Assembly: GCF_029962835.1 (NCBI RefSeq)
Contig: NC_080575.1
Coordinates: 60,615,493-60,679,492, forward strand
Reading direction: 5' to 3'
Length of the DNA: 64,000 bases
DNA from: Magnolia sinica
Taxonomy: Eukaryota > Streptophyta > Magnoliopsida > Magnoliales > Magnoliaceae
In this document: positions 11,785-23,986 of the stretch, one piece after another
How positions within the stretch are numbered: position 1 is the first letter of the stretch
Layout of the letters: every line of letters begins with the position of its first letter
Position numbers and translations under genes: made by a program
The notes under the pieces: generated by a model
What the model was told of the DNA's origin: nothing
The model's input: only the letters and a program-made list of their open reading frames with translations
Databases searched by the model: none

Positions 11785-13029
11785 TAAACATCGCTTCCCT
11801 AATAAGAATTTATCAAGATAATACTACGTATCTACTAATATACCCCTTGCAAATGACACGCAAACAAAAAATCTGCAACTATAATCACTAAATTTAGCCT
11901 AGGTTTGATAAACGCCCACTTAAAGAAACTGGTCCGCACCTAGGGATGACTGATAGCTTGCAGAGTCGCTCTTAGGGTGCTGGTCTTGTGAATTGATGCG
12001 TCAGAGCCATATGCCAATTGGATTTGCATGTTATGACACATGGTATGTGGCCTAGTGCACTAGAATCTAAAAAGAAATTGGGTGAATACCTTTCGATCAT
12101 CGACAAACTGCTTCTATGACTGTGGAGTCACGAGTTCTAGTGCAGGATTATGGTAGGAGAGGGGAATTCCTCAATTCTTAGCTCCTTGGAGCTCTTTCCC
12201 TCTATACTCTCTCTCCTCTCTTGTTGGAAAAAAATTAATATGAGGGTGTGGGAGAGAGTTTTTAGAGCTTATATGGTATGGAAATTAGCCCAATTGGCCC
12301 TGGGGAGGCTAGTTCTAATGCATATACCCTTAGTGGGTGCATTTTTGGTCCCCGGGTTTGTCTCAGTGGCCCCATGACCCATATGTGCTATGGAATAAGT
12401 GTCCTATAGTCAGATGAAGGGTTGTCCTGAGTTTGGTGGCAAACGAATGAGTCAATTGATCGTAGGGGCCTGATTTGCGATCAACGGTCATTATTATTCG
12501 ATCAGGGGTCTAACTTGGCGGACAAGAGTGGGGAAATATCCCTGATATGTGGTTTGAGTTTGAATGAAATCTAACAGTCGAAAAGTCATAATTCGTTGTC
12601 TTAGTGGCGGGGCCAATAATTTAAATTTAGGGTTTCTGGTTTTGATTTTCAGAGAGTCGCACCTTTCAAGTGCCGACTTGACGGTCCAAGTTGCATAGTT
12701 TAAGGCATCATTTGGGTTTATTGTCCGCAACGGACCTCAAGCCCAGTGAGGCCCTGAGTTTCCTATAGTTTCAGACTTATTGGACTTTTTACGGGCATTA
12801 CATGGTCATTACGGTCTATCATGATGTATTACTGGGTAGACTGGCATTACGGCCCATGCCCGACCCAAACTCGCTTAGGCTTGTTCGTGTTAGCGACTTA
12901 ATTCATCCGAACTTATCGACGGTGGCTCTCGTATGTGCGCACAATGTGACTGTGTAGTGTGGTCCTACGGCGGGTCCGCTAATAGATGCCCTAGGACACC
13001 ACACTGTTTGGTCTAGGTGTTACAGGTGC

Positions 13030-14030
13030 TTTAATATAGGTTGAGGCATATATAGCATAAAAATGTAAGTCATTGATATTGACTATTTCTATTATTTTAA
13101 AATGCCCAACACTTGCTTTCTCTCTCATGATTTTTTTAGTTACCTCTCTCTCTCTCTCTTCCTCTCTCCACATGCAAAACACGTGCCATAGCCCTTTAAC
13201 TTGGGGGCATTGTTGTCTCTTTAATCTTTTCATGAAGAGTTGCCTACACTTCTCTTCTCTAGATGTAGCCACACAAAAGGCGTATGATTAAGGAGCCCAT
13301 ACATAAGGCTTTATAAGGCCACTGTGATGAATTTGTAACATCCACACCATACATATGTTGTGCTGAGTTATGTTTGGATATAGGCCAAAAACAAGGCAAA
13401 GCTAAAGCTCGAGTGGATTGTTCTTGCAACCCATCGTCAAAACCCTTCTCTCTTTCTCTTTAGTATAGTCGCCCCCCTTTTTGCAATGTCTTTCTCTATT
13501 TTCTCTCTCCTTATTCTCTCCATGATCTTTCTCTTCCATCCTCTCTTCATGTGCAGGGCATGAGCCACAACCTTATCATCCATTATTTATCAACCTCCCT
13601 GGGAATAGAACCAATGTACTTTTGGACAAGTAGTCATGTATTAGATTTTAATAAAAAATACAATGAAATTTAATGGCTTTTTAAACATTTAATTCAATTA
13701 GTTGACCTTAAGAACTCCCATCATCATAATCTAATATTTCTACATATCCAAACTTATGATGAATGGTCTAGATCATACCTTAGTGCAATATAAAAAATTT
13801 CAATTTATCATTCCTTCAACCTAGGATGTCTCTCCTTGATCAATCTCAGAGGAATGAGAGCAAAGAATCACTATTAAATTCTCTGATAAGGACCAAGGGT
13901 TTACCACAATTGTCCATAAGGTGGACCCTGCATGTATGTGGGGATGCGATAAACAAAGAGAGGGAGAAGGGACATATATCTCTCATGCAAATTCTTTCTT
14001 CTCTCTTAATGGGGCAATGACACTTCTCTC
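13030..14030. other. Intergenic, CT-rich patches
   Basis: Contains CT-rich tracts at 13135-13168 and 13440-13555 and short open frames on both strands with no recognisable domain. No gene seen. Confidence 0.4.
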
Positions 14031-16430
14031 TTGCTCCGTACTACTCTCCCTTCCGAGATATGATATGTAATTATACTGAGGAACCTAGGGTTTTAGAGGT
14101 GCATCCCATATAGTGATCTACCACCTTATAAACTTTTATGTACCCTACTATGAAGAAATTTTGTTAACCCACCTACTTACCGGAGATCTATATCCCATAC
14201 TAATCAAATAATGGACCATTAGATCATCATCATGTGCAATCTAAATAGTTTTAATGATTAAAATAAAACTTTAACAATTGAAAACCTTTGTAAAGTCGTT
14301 TAAAACCTTTCAAGTGTTAAGCCAAGCAGAGAAGTCACTTAATGAGTAATTGATCTAGTAGATCTTATTAAAAAAATACATCCCTAAGTAAACTAGTGAT
14401 CCCTTATTCACATTCAAGAATTAACGGACAGTGATAGATGTGCCCAGTCACACCCACTTTTAATGACCATGCATTAGCCTCATAAAGAGAATCATTGCCA
14501 TTCGATCAAAATCATGACCCTCACACATCCTCAGGTTTGAGGATTAATCAACCTCTCATGAAATATCAAGTTTGATCAAAGTCCAAGTAAATGGGCCTTT
14601 GAGCTGATAACTTGATCTTAATCTACCAACGTAAGTGTTAAAAGGTTCAATAAGATGTAATATTCATGGCACACTCATACTCTTATGTATGGCATGACGA
14701 AGACTTTATTGACATCATTGCCCCTGATGGTGGAGACTATCCATATTGATCTTAGTCAATCCCCTCATACAAGATGGCCATACATCTTGTTAATGGCTCT
14801 ATCTTGCTCTTTACTACTCTCCCTTCCGAGATAGGATATGTATTTAATTAATATACTATGGAAGTTAGGATTTCAGAAATACACCCCATAGTGCACTTTA
14901 CCACCCTACAATGTTTTGTGTATCCTATAATGAAGAAAATGTGTTAATATGTATCTATTTACGATCTAATTCTTTTACTGTTATGGTCATTGACCATAAA
15001 TCTGTATCCTATACTAATCAAATAGTGGACCATCATATCTGAGTCATCAGATCATCATCAGGTGATATCAAAATAATTTTAATGGTTAAAACAAAACTTT
15101 AACAATTGAAAACCTTGATAAATCCATTTAAATCTTTTTAATTGTTGGGTCCAGCAGAAGAACCACTTGATGAGTCCCTAATTTAGTAGATCTTGTAAAA
15201 AATGTGCTTAGGTCAACCAATAGATCCTGTATTGGCCTGTGTAAGAATTAACAAACCCTTATGGATGTGCCCATCCACGCCTACTTTTGATGGCCACATT
15301 ATAGCCTTTTAAAGGGAGCCAAAGATATTCGATTAAAATTGTGACTCCTACACATCCTCAAGTCTAAGGATTAATCAACTTCTCATGAAACATCAAGTCT
15401 GACAAAAGTCCAGGATAATGACCCCCTAGGCTAGTGGCTTAATCTTGATCCACCAATGTAAGTGTCCAACAAGATCCTATAACTATGGCACGCTCACGAT
15501 CCATGTGGGGTAAGGCATAGCATTAGCAAAATCATTGCCCCTCATGGAGGATACCCATCTTGACCTAAGTCAGCCCCCTCATACAAGATGACCATATACC
15601 TCAATGAGGTTACTCTCTCTTGCTCTATATTGCTCTCCTTTCCAAGATAGGATATGTATCTATACTAAGCAAGTTATGGTTTTAGGGATGCACCTCATAT
15701 GCTACTCTAACACCCTATAGACTTTTGTGTACTCTACCATGCAGAAAGCTTGTTAACCTCTTATTCATACATATGCTTATGATGTAATCCATTCATTGTT
15801 ATGGCCGTTCATTAGAGATTATATTCCATATTGATCAAATAGTGAATCATTCGACTGGTGATATTAAATCATTATCAAGTATGATTAAAATAGTTTTGAT
15901 TATTAAAACAAAAGTTCAATGGTTGAAAAACTTCGTAAAGTCATAAAACCTTTCCAGTGCTAAGTCCAACAAAAAAAATCACTTAATGAGACACTGATAT
16001 AGTAGATCTTATCCAAAACATGTCCTTAAGTAAACTATTGGATCCCTTATTAGCTCATGCAAGAATCAATAGACCGTGATGGATGTGCCTAGCCACACCT
16101 ACTTTTAATGACTACAAAGTAGACTCATAAAGAGAACCAAAGTCATTCAATTAGGATCATGACCCTTACATGTCCTTAAGTCTAAGGATTAATCAACCTC
16201 TTATGCAACATCAATTTTGTTTAAAATCCAGGCTAGGCCCCTGGGCTAGTGGCTTAACCTCAATCAATCAATATAAGTGCCCAAAGTTCCAATAAGATCC
16301 TATATCCGTGACACACTCACACTCCCATGTAGGATAGGGTGAAGAAATTAACAATACCATTGCCCCCGATGGTGGAGATTACCATCCTAACTCAAATCAT
16401 TTCCCCATACATAATGATATCTCATCATGT
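14031..16430 (+). repeat. Three tandem copies of a ~0.8-kb unit
   Basis: Units start at about 14031, 14813 and 15620, each with TTGCTC then CTACTCTC/TGCTCTCC then GAGATAGGATATGTA. Each carries, in the same order, CCATACTAATCAAAT, TTTAATGATTAAAA-like, GTAGATCTTAT, GATGGATGTGCCC, GGATTAATCAAC and CATTGCCCC blocks. Spacings are 782 and 807 bases. The third copy fades near 16430. Divergence between copies looks like roughly a tenth to a fifth of positions, so the array is old. No conserved open frame runs through the units. Confidence 0.8.
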
Positions 16431-17922
16431 GATGATCATAGGCTTATCCTAAAACCTAAATGGTCATGGTATAATATGGTATGGACCACAACTCTCCCTA
16501 GTTAATGACTATCATGTTTAATCTTGAGTTCCTAATCATTAAAGGAATCACTCCACTTAACTCATATTTATTTACGTTTAAGGTGACATCGCTTATTAAT
16601 TAAGGCACAATATTTTGTCCATTAAGGACACTTTTTCATTTATGATATGTGATTAATATCATCATTGTCACATTCACATGACCAATAGATTGGGCTCACA
16701 TTGATTTTTTAAGGTACAACTACAACATGAATATATCATTATTAGACCAAAGATTAGTATATCTGGCGGAGAGTTAGAATTACTTCTCAATGACACTTTA
16801 CGATTTTGGTATACATGAAAATTAGAGTTATTTGTGCACATGTGTGGCACATGATTGTCAATGTTTAAGCATCCTACATGTGCATGTGTGCAGCGATCAA
16901 CTTTTAAACACTAAAAGATATAACACATGTATTAATGTGTAATTGTGCCACCAACCAATCTTTAAGTTCCTTACATGTCACAATCTATGTTACCATGTTA
17001 TATGATGCTTGACAAATAAAGAAGAATTTGCTGGTTAGCAACAACATGTCCATCACTAGCTATTTTTGAAAGGATGTTATAGATTGCTAGTCGCCACACA
17101 ACTTTACTTAAATTCAAACATGTAATGACCTGAGATTTTGGTGAACATGCATGCATCTGCATACATGCACACTTGTGTCCGTCTAAACATTCATGTATAA
17201 ATACATTATACATGCATGTGTACATAAAGTATGCAAGTTGTGATATGTGTGATCGATTTTTATTTAGAGTGTATCGTTGATTAATAATTGTATGGTTTTA
17301 GTACACACACACACACACGTGCACTCTCCTTACTCATACACCCATGATCAATCGTTCATACATTAACCAACTCAAATCTATGTGTGGAACATAAACTAAA
17401 TCCAACCATTCATATGCTGTATATGGTATGCGATCACCCACTCATCCAGCCATATTTTGGATTGTAATTTAATCATCTAAGCCGTTTATCCGACGATCCA
17501 CATATCTGATCAACTAAAAATTTATCTTGTACCTATCTAAATATGAAAGTAACCTTGCATTAACCTGTATAAAAGATTGGACTCCTAATCATTTGATTAT
17601 TTTACATATATCTTATCATCCAACCATACATCATACCTGGATTCGCCAATTGGACTACCCAAAAATCAAACAAAAATTACCGTGAATATTCTCATATTTA
17701 TCTCGACAAATTTAATAGAGTATTTCTTACATTGGAATATGATTTAACAAGTTTTAAAGGTCTACAAGCCATGTATTTTGGTGGTAAACTTATAATTTTA
17801 AAAGAGAAGAAAATCATCCATGTATCTATACGTACAACCATAAATCTGACGCCCCATATCTCACAAGGGGGTAACTCATTCATAAAATCAACCATACATC
17901 TACCTCTTTACTCATTAAGGTA
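16431..17922. other. Intergenic DNA, no gene seen
   Basis: Low-complexity CA run at 17303-17318 and many TGCATG words near 17140-17230. No splice-bounded exon or domain was recognised on either strand. Confidence 0.4.
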
Positions 17923-19777
17923 CCGCATGTAAGACACGTATCCTATACTGTAATGTTCCGTAGGCTTCTGCGGTCCTCTCGGTCGAAATCCGGCGACCCG
18001 TGATCTGTTATCAGCAATTGCGTGCGATCTTAAGTTGTGTCCAGTATATCTGAGTTGGCTCAACTCGAAACTTATACCGTCATGACCGCATTGTCGCCGC
18101 GGTTCCAACGCAGCGTCTCGTGCGCCAATCTGACACTTAGATCATAAGTTGTGGACCACATATGATAATGGTCATGGACCGTGCGTTGCGGGACCCACCT
18201 ATCCAGATTGCATATTTCCCTAGCAACCATCATCATGAGGATGATGTCACCCTAGGGGTGACATCACCCTAACTATAGCCCCTAGCCCATAGCCCTAGGC
18301 ATGCTCTGACAACTCATATGACCTTAGCCCATGCCTCCCTTACAACTCATGATTGCCTAACTAGAAAAGCAATCATTTCTCCTTTCTCTCTCTCTCTCTT
18401 ATCTCTATCCCTCCCTCTTTCTTTCTTATTTCCTAGCAAGAGAGAGCTCCCAATGTCCATTAGAGCTCTCCATTTCCAACCCTTTTGCAAGCTCTCCACC
18501 CCCAAATCCAACCCTCCAAAATCAATTCCAACCATTGAATCTTGTTCCCTTGGAGCTCTAGATCACATTGGTGGAAGAAGAAGTCCAAGATCTAAGGTGG
18601 CTGCTTCTCTCTCTCTCTCTCTCTCCTTTTCATTTTTGTGTGATGTGTGGCCCACTTGGATGGACCCCACCTTGATGTATGTCTTATCCAAACCATCCAA
18701 GTCATGTGGACCCTACCTTATGAATGATGAGAAAACACCATCAGACCCATTAGGTGGGCCACGTTCATGTGGGACCCACCTTGATAAAGCGTGGGCCACG
18801 TACATGTGGGACCCACCATGATACTGTGTTTATCCATGCCGTCCAGTGTCCCTGGATGCTGGACGTGAAGCTGGCGAACATGGAGTGCTTGTACGGTGTG
18901 TACTAATAAGCTAACCAAAAATATATATTTATATATAATATATACATAACGTCAGTGGGATTTTAGACTTTTGGGTGGGTCATTCATACAGGCCCCACCT
19001 TGATGCATTAATTTAATCTAAGTCGTCCATTCCATTCCCTAGATTATTTTAGGCATTGAGCCGAAAAATGAAGTGAATCTGATTTTCTGACAGGCCATAC
19101 CATAGAAAATAGTATTTTCTACCATTGAAATCCACCCTAATGTTTCTATACACTCAAAATACCCCAAGTATTGGACTCGTTCGGACTGTCTCGAGCCATG
19201 GAATGTAATGGATGGAGTGGATTCACCTGATGCGGGCCCCACATGCGAAAAACCCTGAAATTCCTTTTTTTTCAAAAAAATAACAGCAACAGTAGGCGCT
19301 GCTGCAGCGACTAGAGGATGCCGGGCAGCATCCTGCTGCGCTCCTGCGTTGTTGTGGCTGGACGGGCAGGGACCCACGGTCCCAGCCGTGGGCCCCACCA
19401 TGATATGTACTACACATCAACACCGTTCATTTGATAGGTCCCATTTGGAAAATGGGATCTACCAAAAATCAGCCATTTACAGGACTCAGGTGGTCCACAC
19501 TTCAAAATAACAGGGGTTGAACGTCTACCATTGAAACTCTTTTTAGGTCCCAGGAGTTTTGGATTGTTATGAAATTTGTTTTCCCCTTAATCCAGGGTCT
19601 GTGTGACCTTATCAACGGTTTTGATGGTAGGTAAATGTTGGGGTGGGCCCCGCATGGGACCCACTGATGTAAATGTTTTTTTTTGGCATCGCCCACCCAT
19701 GTGGAACCATGATGTATGTGTGTATATCAGTGTCGTCCATCCAACGTCCAACGTCTGGACGCTGGACTGGATGTAGT

Positions 19778-19779
19778 AT

Positions 19780-19814
<35 letters not shown>
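19778..19814 (+). repeat. (TAA)n microsatellite
   Basis: Twelve or so ATA/TAA trinucleotides in a row within the LTR. Confidence 0.9.
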
Positions 19815-19815
<1 letters not shown>

Positions 19816-20879
19816 TTGTTATAATAATATTATATATTATATATAAGGTGGTGCCTACGTGGGACCCCACCCTGTTTAGAAACCGGTTGGTTGGTGTGCG
19901 CGGACAGCAGCAATATAGCTGCTGTCATGATGTCAGCAAGTTATGTGGGTCCCACCTGTATTAAAGTCAACAGGGTCTATGGGACCCACATGTGGTATGC
20001 GTGATATCCAACCGTTCATCCATTTGCATCCACACCATTTGTCCATTTGGAGACGGTGGGACCCACTGCTGCCACTGACGTCAGCAAGTTCTGTGGGCAC
20101 CAGCATGAGGCATGTGTATATATCCCAACTATTCATCCAATGGTGGGACGCACTTGATGTTTGGGTCTGATCCAGACCATCCAACATTTTGAACGGGTGG
20201 GTTACACCCTAATGAATGTGTTTTATAGCCACCCCGTACACCTGTTGTGGACATGGGACCTGCCCCACACGTGTGACACGTGTGGGCAGGTGGGACCCAC
20301 CTTGATGCATTTATTTTATATCCACAACATCCATATAACAGTATGTGGACTCCACTACAGTGTATGTGTCTTACACACACCGTCCATGTGGGATCCCCTC
20401 TAATGTATGTGTCTTGTATCCATGCTGTCCATCTGCACAGGGCACGTGAAGCCCACCTGGATGTAGTGTTGTATCCACTCAGTGCATCTATGGTGCTATG
20501 TGGGGCCTACCATAATATATGTGTTTTATTCCAAGCCATACATCCATGCAGTGGACCCCACCATGGTATGAGTATTTTACCTGCGCCATCTATTAGGAGG
20601 ACCACATTGCAAATTAGTGAAGGATTGAACGTCCACCATCGAAACCCATTTGGGTCACAGGAGTTCTGGATCATTATGAAATGTGTTTTCCTCTTAATCC
20701 AGGTCCTTGTGACCTTATGAAATAGATTGGGTGGAAAATAAATGGGTGGAAATTTTAAGCGGTGCCAATCTTCATCTCCACTATTATCTATAGTATGGTT
20801 CAGATGATCTTTGGATATGATTCATTTTTGGTTAATACTCTATAATGATCTCAAAAGAATAGATGAACAATGTAGATGG

Positions 20880-22110
20880 TGCAGCCCAAGTAGTGCGGCC
20901 CATTGGTGTAGCCCACTTGATGTGTATATGGCCCACTTGCGTGGCCCATTGTTGTAGCCCACTTGATGCATATTGACCCATTGGTGCGGCCCATATGATG
21001 GGGCCCACTTGCTTGAATCTTAGGCCTATGGGCAAGGCCCATGGTGATATGTATTAGGCTCATGACGCGTGGCCCTTCTGATTTATTTTCCGGCCCGTTT
21101 AATGAGGCCCATTATGATTTCCATTTGGCCCATGAGTTGTGGACCGTATGATGTATCTGAGGCCCATGTGTAGGGCCCACATGTTATGTATTTGAGGCCC
21201 ATGAGAAGGGCCCACCTGAGGTGTATAAGGCCCATTGATGCGGCCCACTTGTTGTATTTGAGGCCCACGGGTTGTGGCCCATTATGATGTACTGGGGCCC
21301 ATGGGTCGTGGCCCATTGAGATGTATACTTGGCCCATACGTCGTGGCCTATTGTGATGTATTTCCAACCCATTTAGTGAGGCCCATTGTGATATATTCCT
21401 GCTCATATGATGAGGCCTATTGAGATGTATTTTCGGCCCATATAATGTGACCCATAGCGATGTGCATTAGGTTCATGTGATGCGACCCACTTGATATATG
21501 AAACCATTGTGTGAGGTCATGGGCCCACTATATGTTTGACCCTATGTGGACCACTCGTTGGGGGTAATGTTGGTTAGATGTCCACATTGATGGGCAATGA
21601 CGGTTAGATATCCTCATTGTGACCTTCCCTTAGGCCTTGTTAGACCATTCTCATCGATGTCGATTACCAATTCTGATCATTGAGACTGATTATTGATCGA
21701 TTCCAATTATTGTGGCTGATTGCCGATTTCGATTATCGAGGCTGATTATCGATCGATTCCGCTTGTCATAGCCGATCGCCGATTAGCGATCGAGGTTGAT
21801 TATTGTGACTGATTGCCAATTCTGATTTTCGAGGTCAGATATCGTAGCCAATTGTCGAGGCCCAATATGATGTATATGCGGCCCACATTTGAGGCCCATT
21901 GTGATGTACATTCAGCCCTTGTTTAGGGCCCAATGTGATGTATATGAGGCCTATGTGATGAGGCCTATTGCGATGCATTAAGGGTTAGGCGATGGAGTCC
22001 ATTGTGATATATGTTAGACCCATGTGAGGCCCGTCGTGATATGTATTAAACTCTTGAGTGAGGCCCATGGTGTTGTATATTCGGCCCTTGTGTGAGGCCA
22101 TGGGTCCATT
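20880..22110 (+). repeat. Degenerate ~30-bp GGCCCAT-TGTGATGTAT repeat
   Basis: The words AGGCCCATTGTGATGTAT, CGGCCCACTTGATG and related variants recur dozens of times at about 25-45 base spacing, broken at 21540-21850 by a GATTATCGATCGATTCC-rich interlude. A comparable GGCCCAC-rich but more diverged stretch occupies 41000-42050 of the related LTR, so the array is a family trait. Confidence 0.7.
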
Positions 22111-22896
22111 ATATGTTAGGCTCTATGTGGTCATTCATTGAGGGCAATGTTGGTTAAATGTCCACATTGTCGAGGTCGATTATCAATGTCAGTTATTGAT
22201 ATCAATTATGAGTATGTGAAAGCATAACATCATGACACATGCCCATACACATCATCTGCATGCATGTTATGAGATGTGGTTGATTATTGCATATGTCATT
22301 GAGCATGTTATTATGAGACTCCCTGTAGGCGGAGGTTATCTCACATGAGTGCACGGTATGCACAGGATTGATGCATGGCTGGTTCGTATGACTCATGCAT
22401 CTTGTATTATGATTACTGTACGCCCTAGCAACATCAGGGCCGTAGCCTCTACAGGCATATCGTGGATGGCCAGACGGGACACCAGAAATTTGTTCTAGCA
22501 TCGGGCTGCTATAGATGGCCCTGGGTGAAAATTCTTAAACCCTCTTGGTACCAGAGGACGCCCCAACGTCGAGACCGAGTGGATTCATGGGCGCTCGAGT
22601 GTGAATACCAGGAGGCCGCGTCTCCCAGTGTGTCGTGGTCTGTTGGGAGGGGGTATGGCCTTACTCGCCAGAGCGTAGGGGGCATTGCTAGGCTGAGTTT
22701 GACCAGCTCGTTAATGGGTCCGCTATCGACATAGGTATTGGCAGACTATTAGCCAGACAGATAGTGAGGTTTCTTACGCTCACTTGGACTATGCGGCTGG
22801 GAGAGCGGCAGTGCCATTTGGAGTGTACTAAACCTCGGTGATGATCCCAGAGATGAACAGTACTGATATGTGGACTTATTGAGTAGGAGTTGCATA

Positions 22897-22922
22897 CTCA
22901 TTCATTCATTCATTCATTCATT
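22897..22922 (+). repeat. (CATT)n microsatellite
   Basis: Six tandem CATT tetranucleotides inside the LTR. Confidence 0.9.
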
Positions 22923-23986
22923 ATCCACTCGGGCTGGTGGTGCGCAACTATTTGTTACATGTACCTTCGCAATGGCCAGGATTTCGGTTGGGGAGCGTGA
23001 CTAACTTGAGGTCAGGAGTTTATCACATTGAGTCTGACTATCCATATTTAGGTATGAGACTGGTTTGGATAGAAGTCCCTTGTGATGGACCCCATAGCCT
23101 GCGATACTACGTACTATCATCCCGACTTCACACTCCAGCATGGTTATTCCAGTCACACCGCATATTGTATTACATCCACGGCATATGGCATTTAGGGCTG
23201 CTATATTTCTGTATTTATATGACTTAGATGAGGTTGATGGTATTCGTAACTCTTCCGAATTGCATATTGTATTGCATTGCATACTCGGTTCTCGATATTT
23301 GTCTTATTATGTCTTCGCATTGCATAGATCTACATTGCTTCCTTAGTATGTGATAATGATTTATGTTTTTGAATTGTATAGCCTTGGTACGGCTGATGAC
23401 ACTTATGATCTTGTCAGTATTTTTGTTTACTCTAATAATTCTTAATCTTGTCAGTATTTTCGCTTACTTTGATAATTCATGATCTTATCAGTATTTCTAC
23501 TTATTCTGATATTGTATGATTATGGAATATCAGTATTTTCGGTATTGTATGATGATGGCATTGTATTGAATACTTGACACTTACCTTGTGCACATACTTA
23601 CACCACCCTCTAAGCTTTCTATAAACTTATGCACGATAGATGCGTGCAGGTGATGTTAGGTTGCAGCAGTGTTGAGCTTGGAGCGTGCAGCAGTCTTCTG
23701 GAGCTTGATTTTCGATTGATGTATTTTCCTTTCAGTATTGTACTCAAATGATTATATTAGTGGATATGTGATGATGATGTTGCCTTTGTGAATTGAGTAA
23801 TCTTGTGGTTATGCTTATTACGAGTTAATTGTACAAAAAAAAATTCTCATTGTAGGATCCCAGGATCAAAATCTGGCGTATGGACGCTAGGAGCCGAGAA
23901 TGGGATACTATGGAGTCTATCGGCACTGGATTCGGCGATCGGGATTCCTGTGAATTCGATTTTTGGGTTTGGGGCGTGACACCGCA

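Larger units (their letters stand above)
5332..13024 (-). mobile_element. Giant reverse-oriented LTR, split by a nested solo LTR
   Basis: The left edge TGTAACGCCCTAAATTTCGG is the reverse complement of the family's right end (AAATTTCAGGGCGTTACA), and the right edge reads GGTGTTACA. Flanks are GGTGT (5327-5331) and GGTGC (13025-13029), a 4/5 target duplication. Reverse-complement matches to the inner LTR confirm orientation: GGGAGTGAGTGATCAACTCA at 7459-7478 matches 11291-11311, and the AGCATAGTGTCCCATTCCAC block at 7973-7992 matches the GGTATGGGACACT block near 10671. Removing the nested 3.1 kb leaves about 4.6 kb. No gag, protease, integrase or RT is present, so this fits a solo LTR. Confidence 0.55.
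17928..23981 (+). mobile_element. 6.05-kb solo LTR with perfect CCGCA target duplication
   Basis: It begins TGTAAGACACGTATCC and ends TTGGGGCGTGACA. CCGCA stands directly before (17923-17927) and after (23982-23986). The 3' third aligns with the LTR at 38864-43439: CATCAGGGCCGTAGCCTC (22431) with CATCAGGGCCTTGCCTCC (42369), and the TAAGCTTTCTATAAACTTAT (23609) and GCGTGCAGG (23642) blocks with their counterparts near 43030. Both also share a CT-rich leader followed by TTCCCTAGCAA-like sequence near 18430 and 39200. No retroviral-type protein domain is readable in 6 kb, which favours a solo LTR over a whole element. MITEs nested inside may add to its length. Confidence 0.75.

Noticed and set aside
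18318-18821. 167-residue + strand open frame
   Set aside because: It lies in the CT-rich leader of the 6-kb LTR; the equivalent region of the sister LTR (39126-39340) has no matching protein.
20280-20720. 146-residue + strand open frame
   Set aside because: It is composed of GTGGGACCCACC-type repeats and has no recognisable domain.
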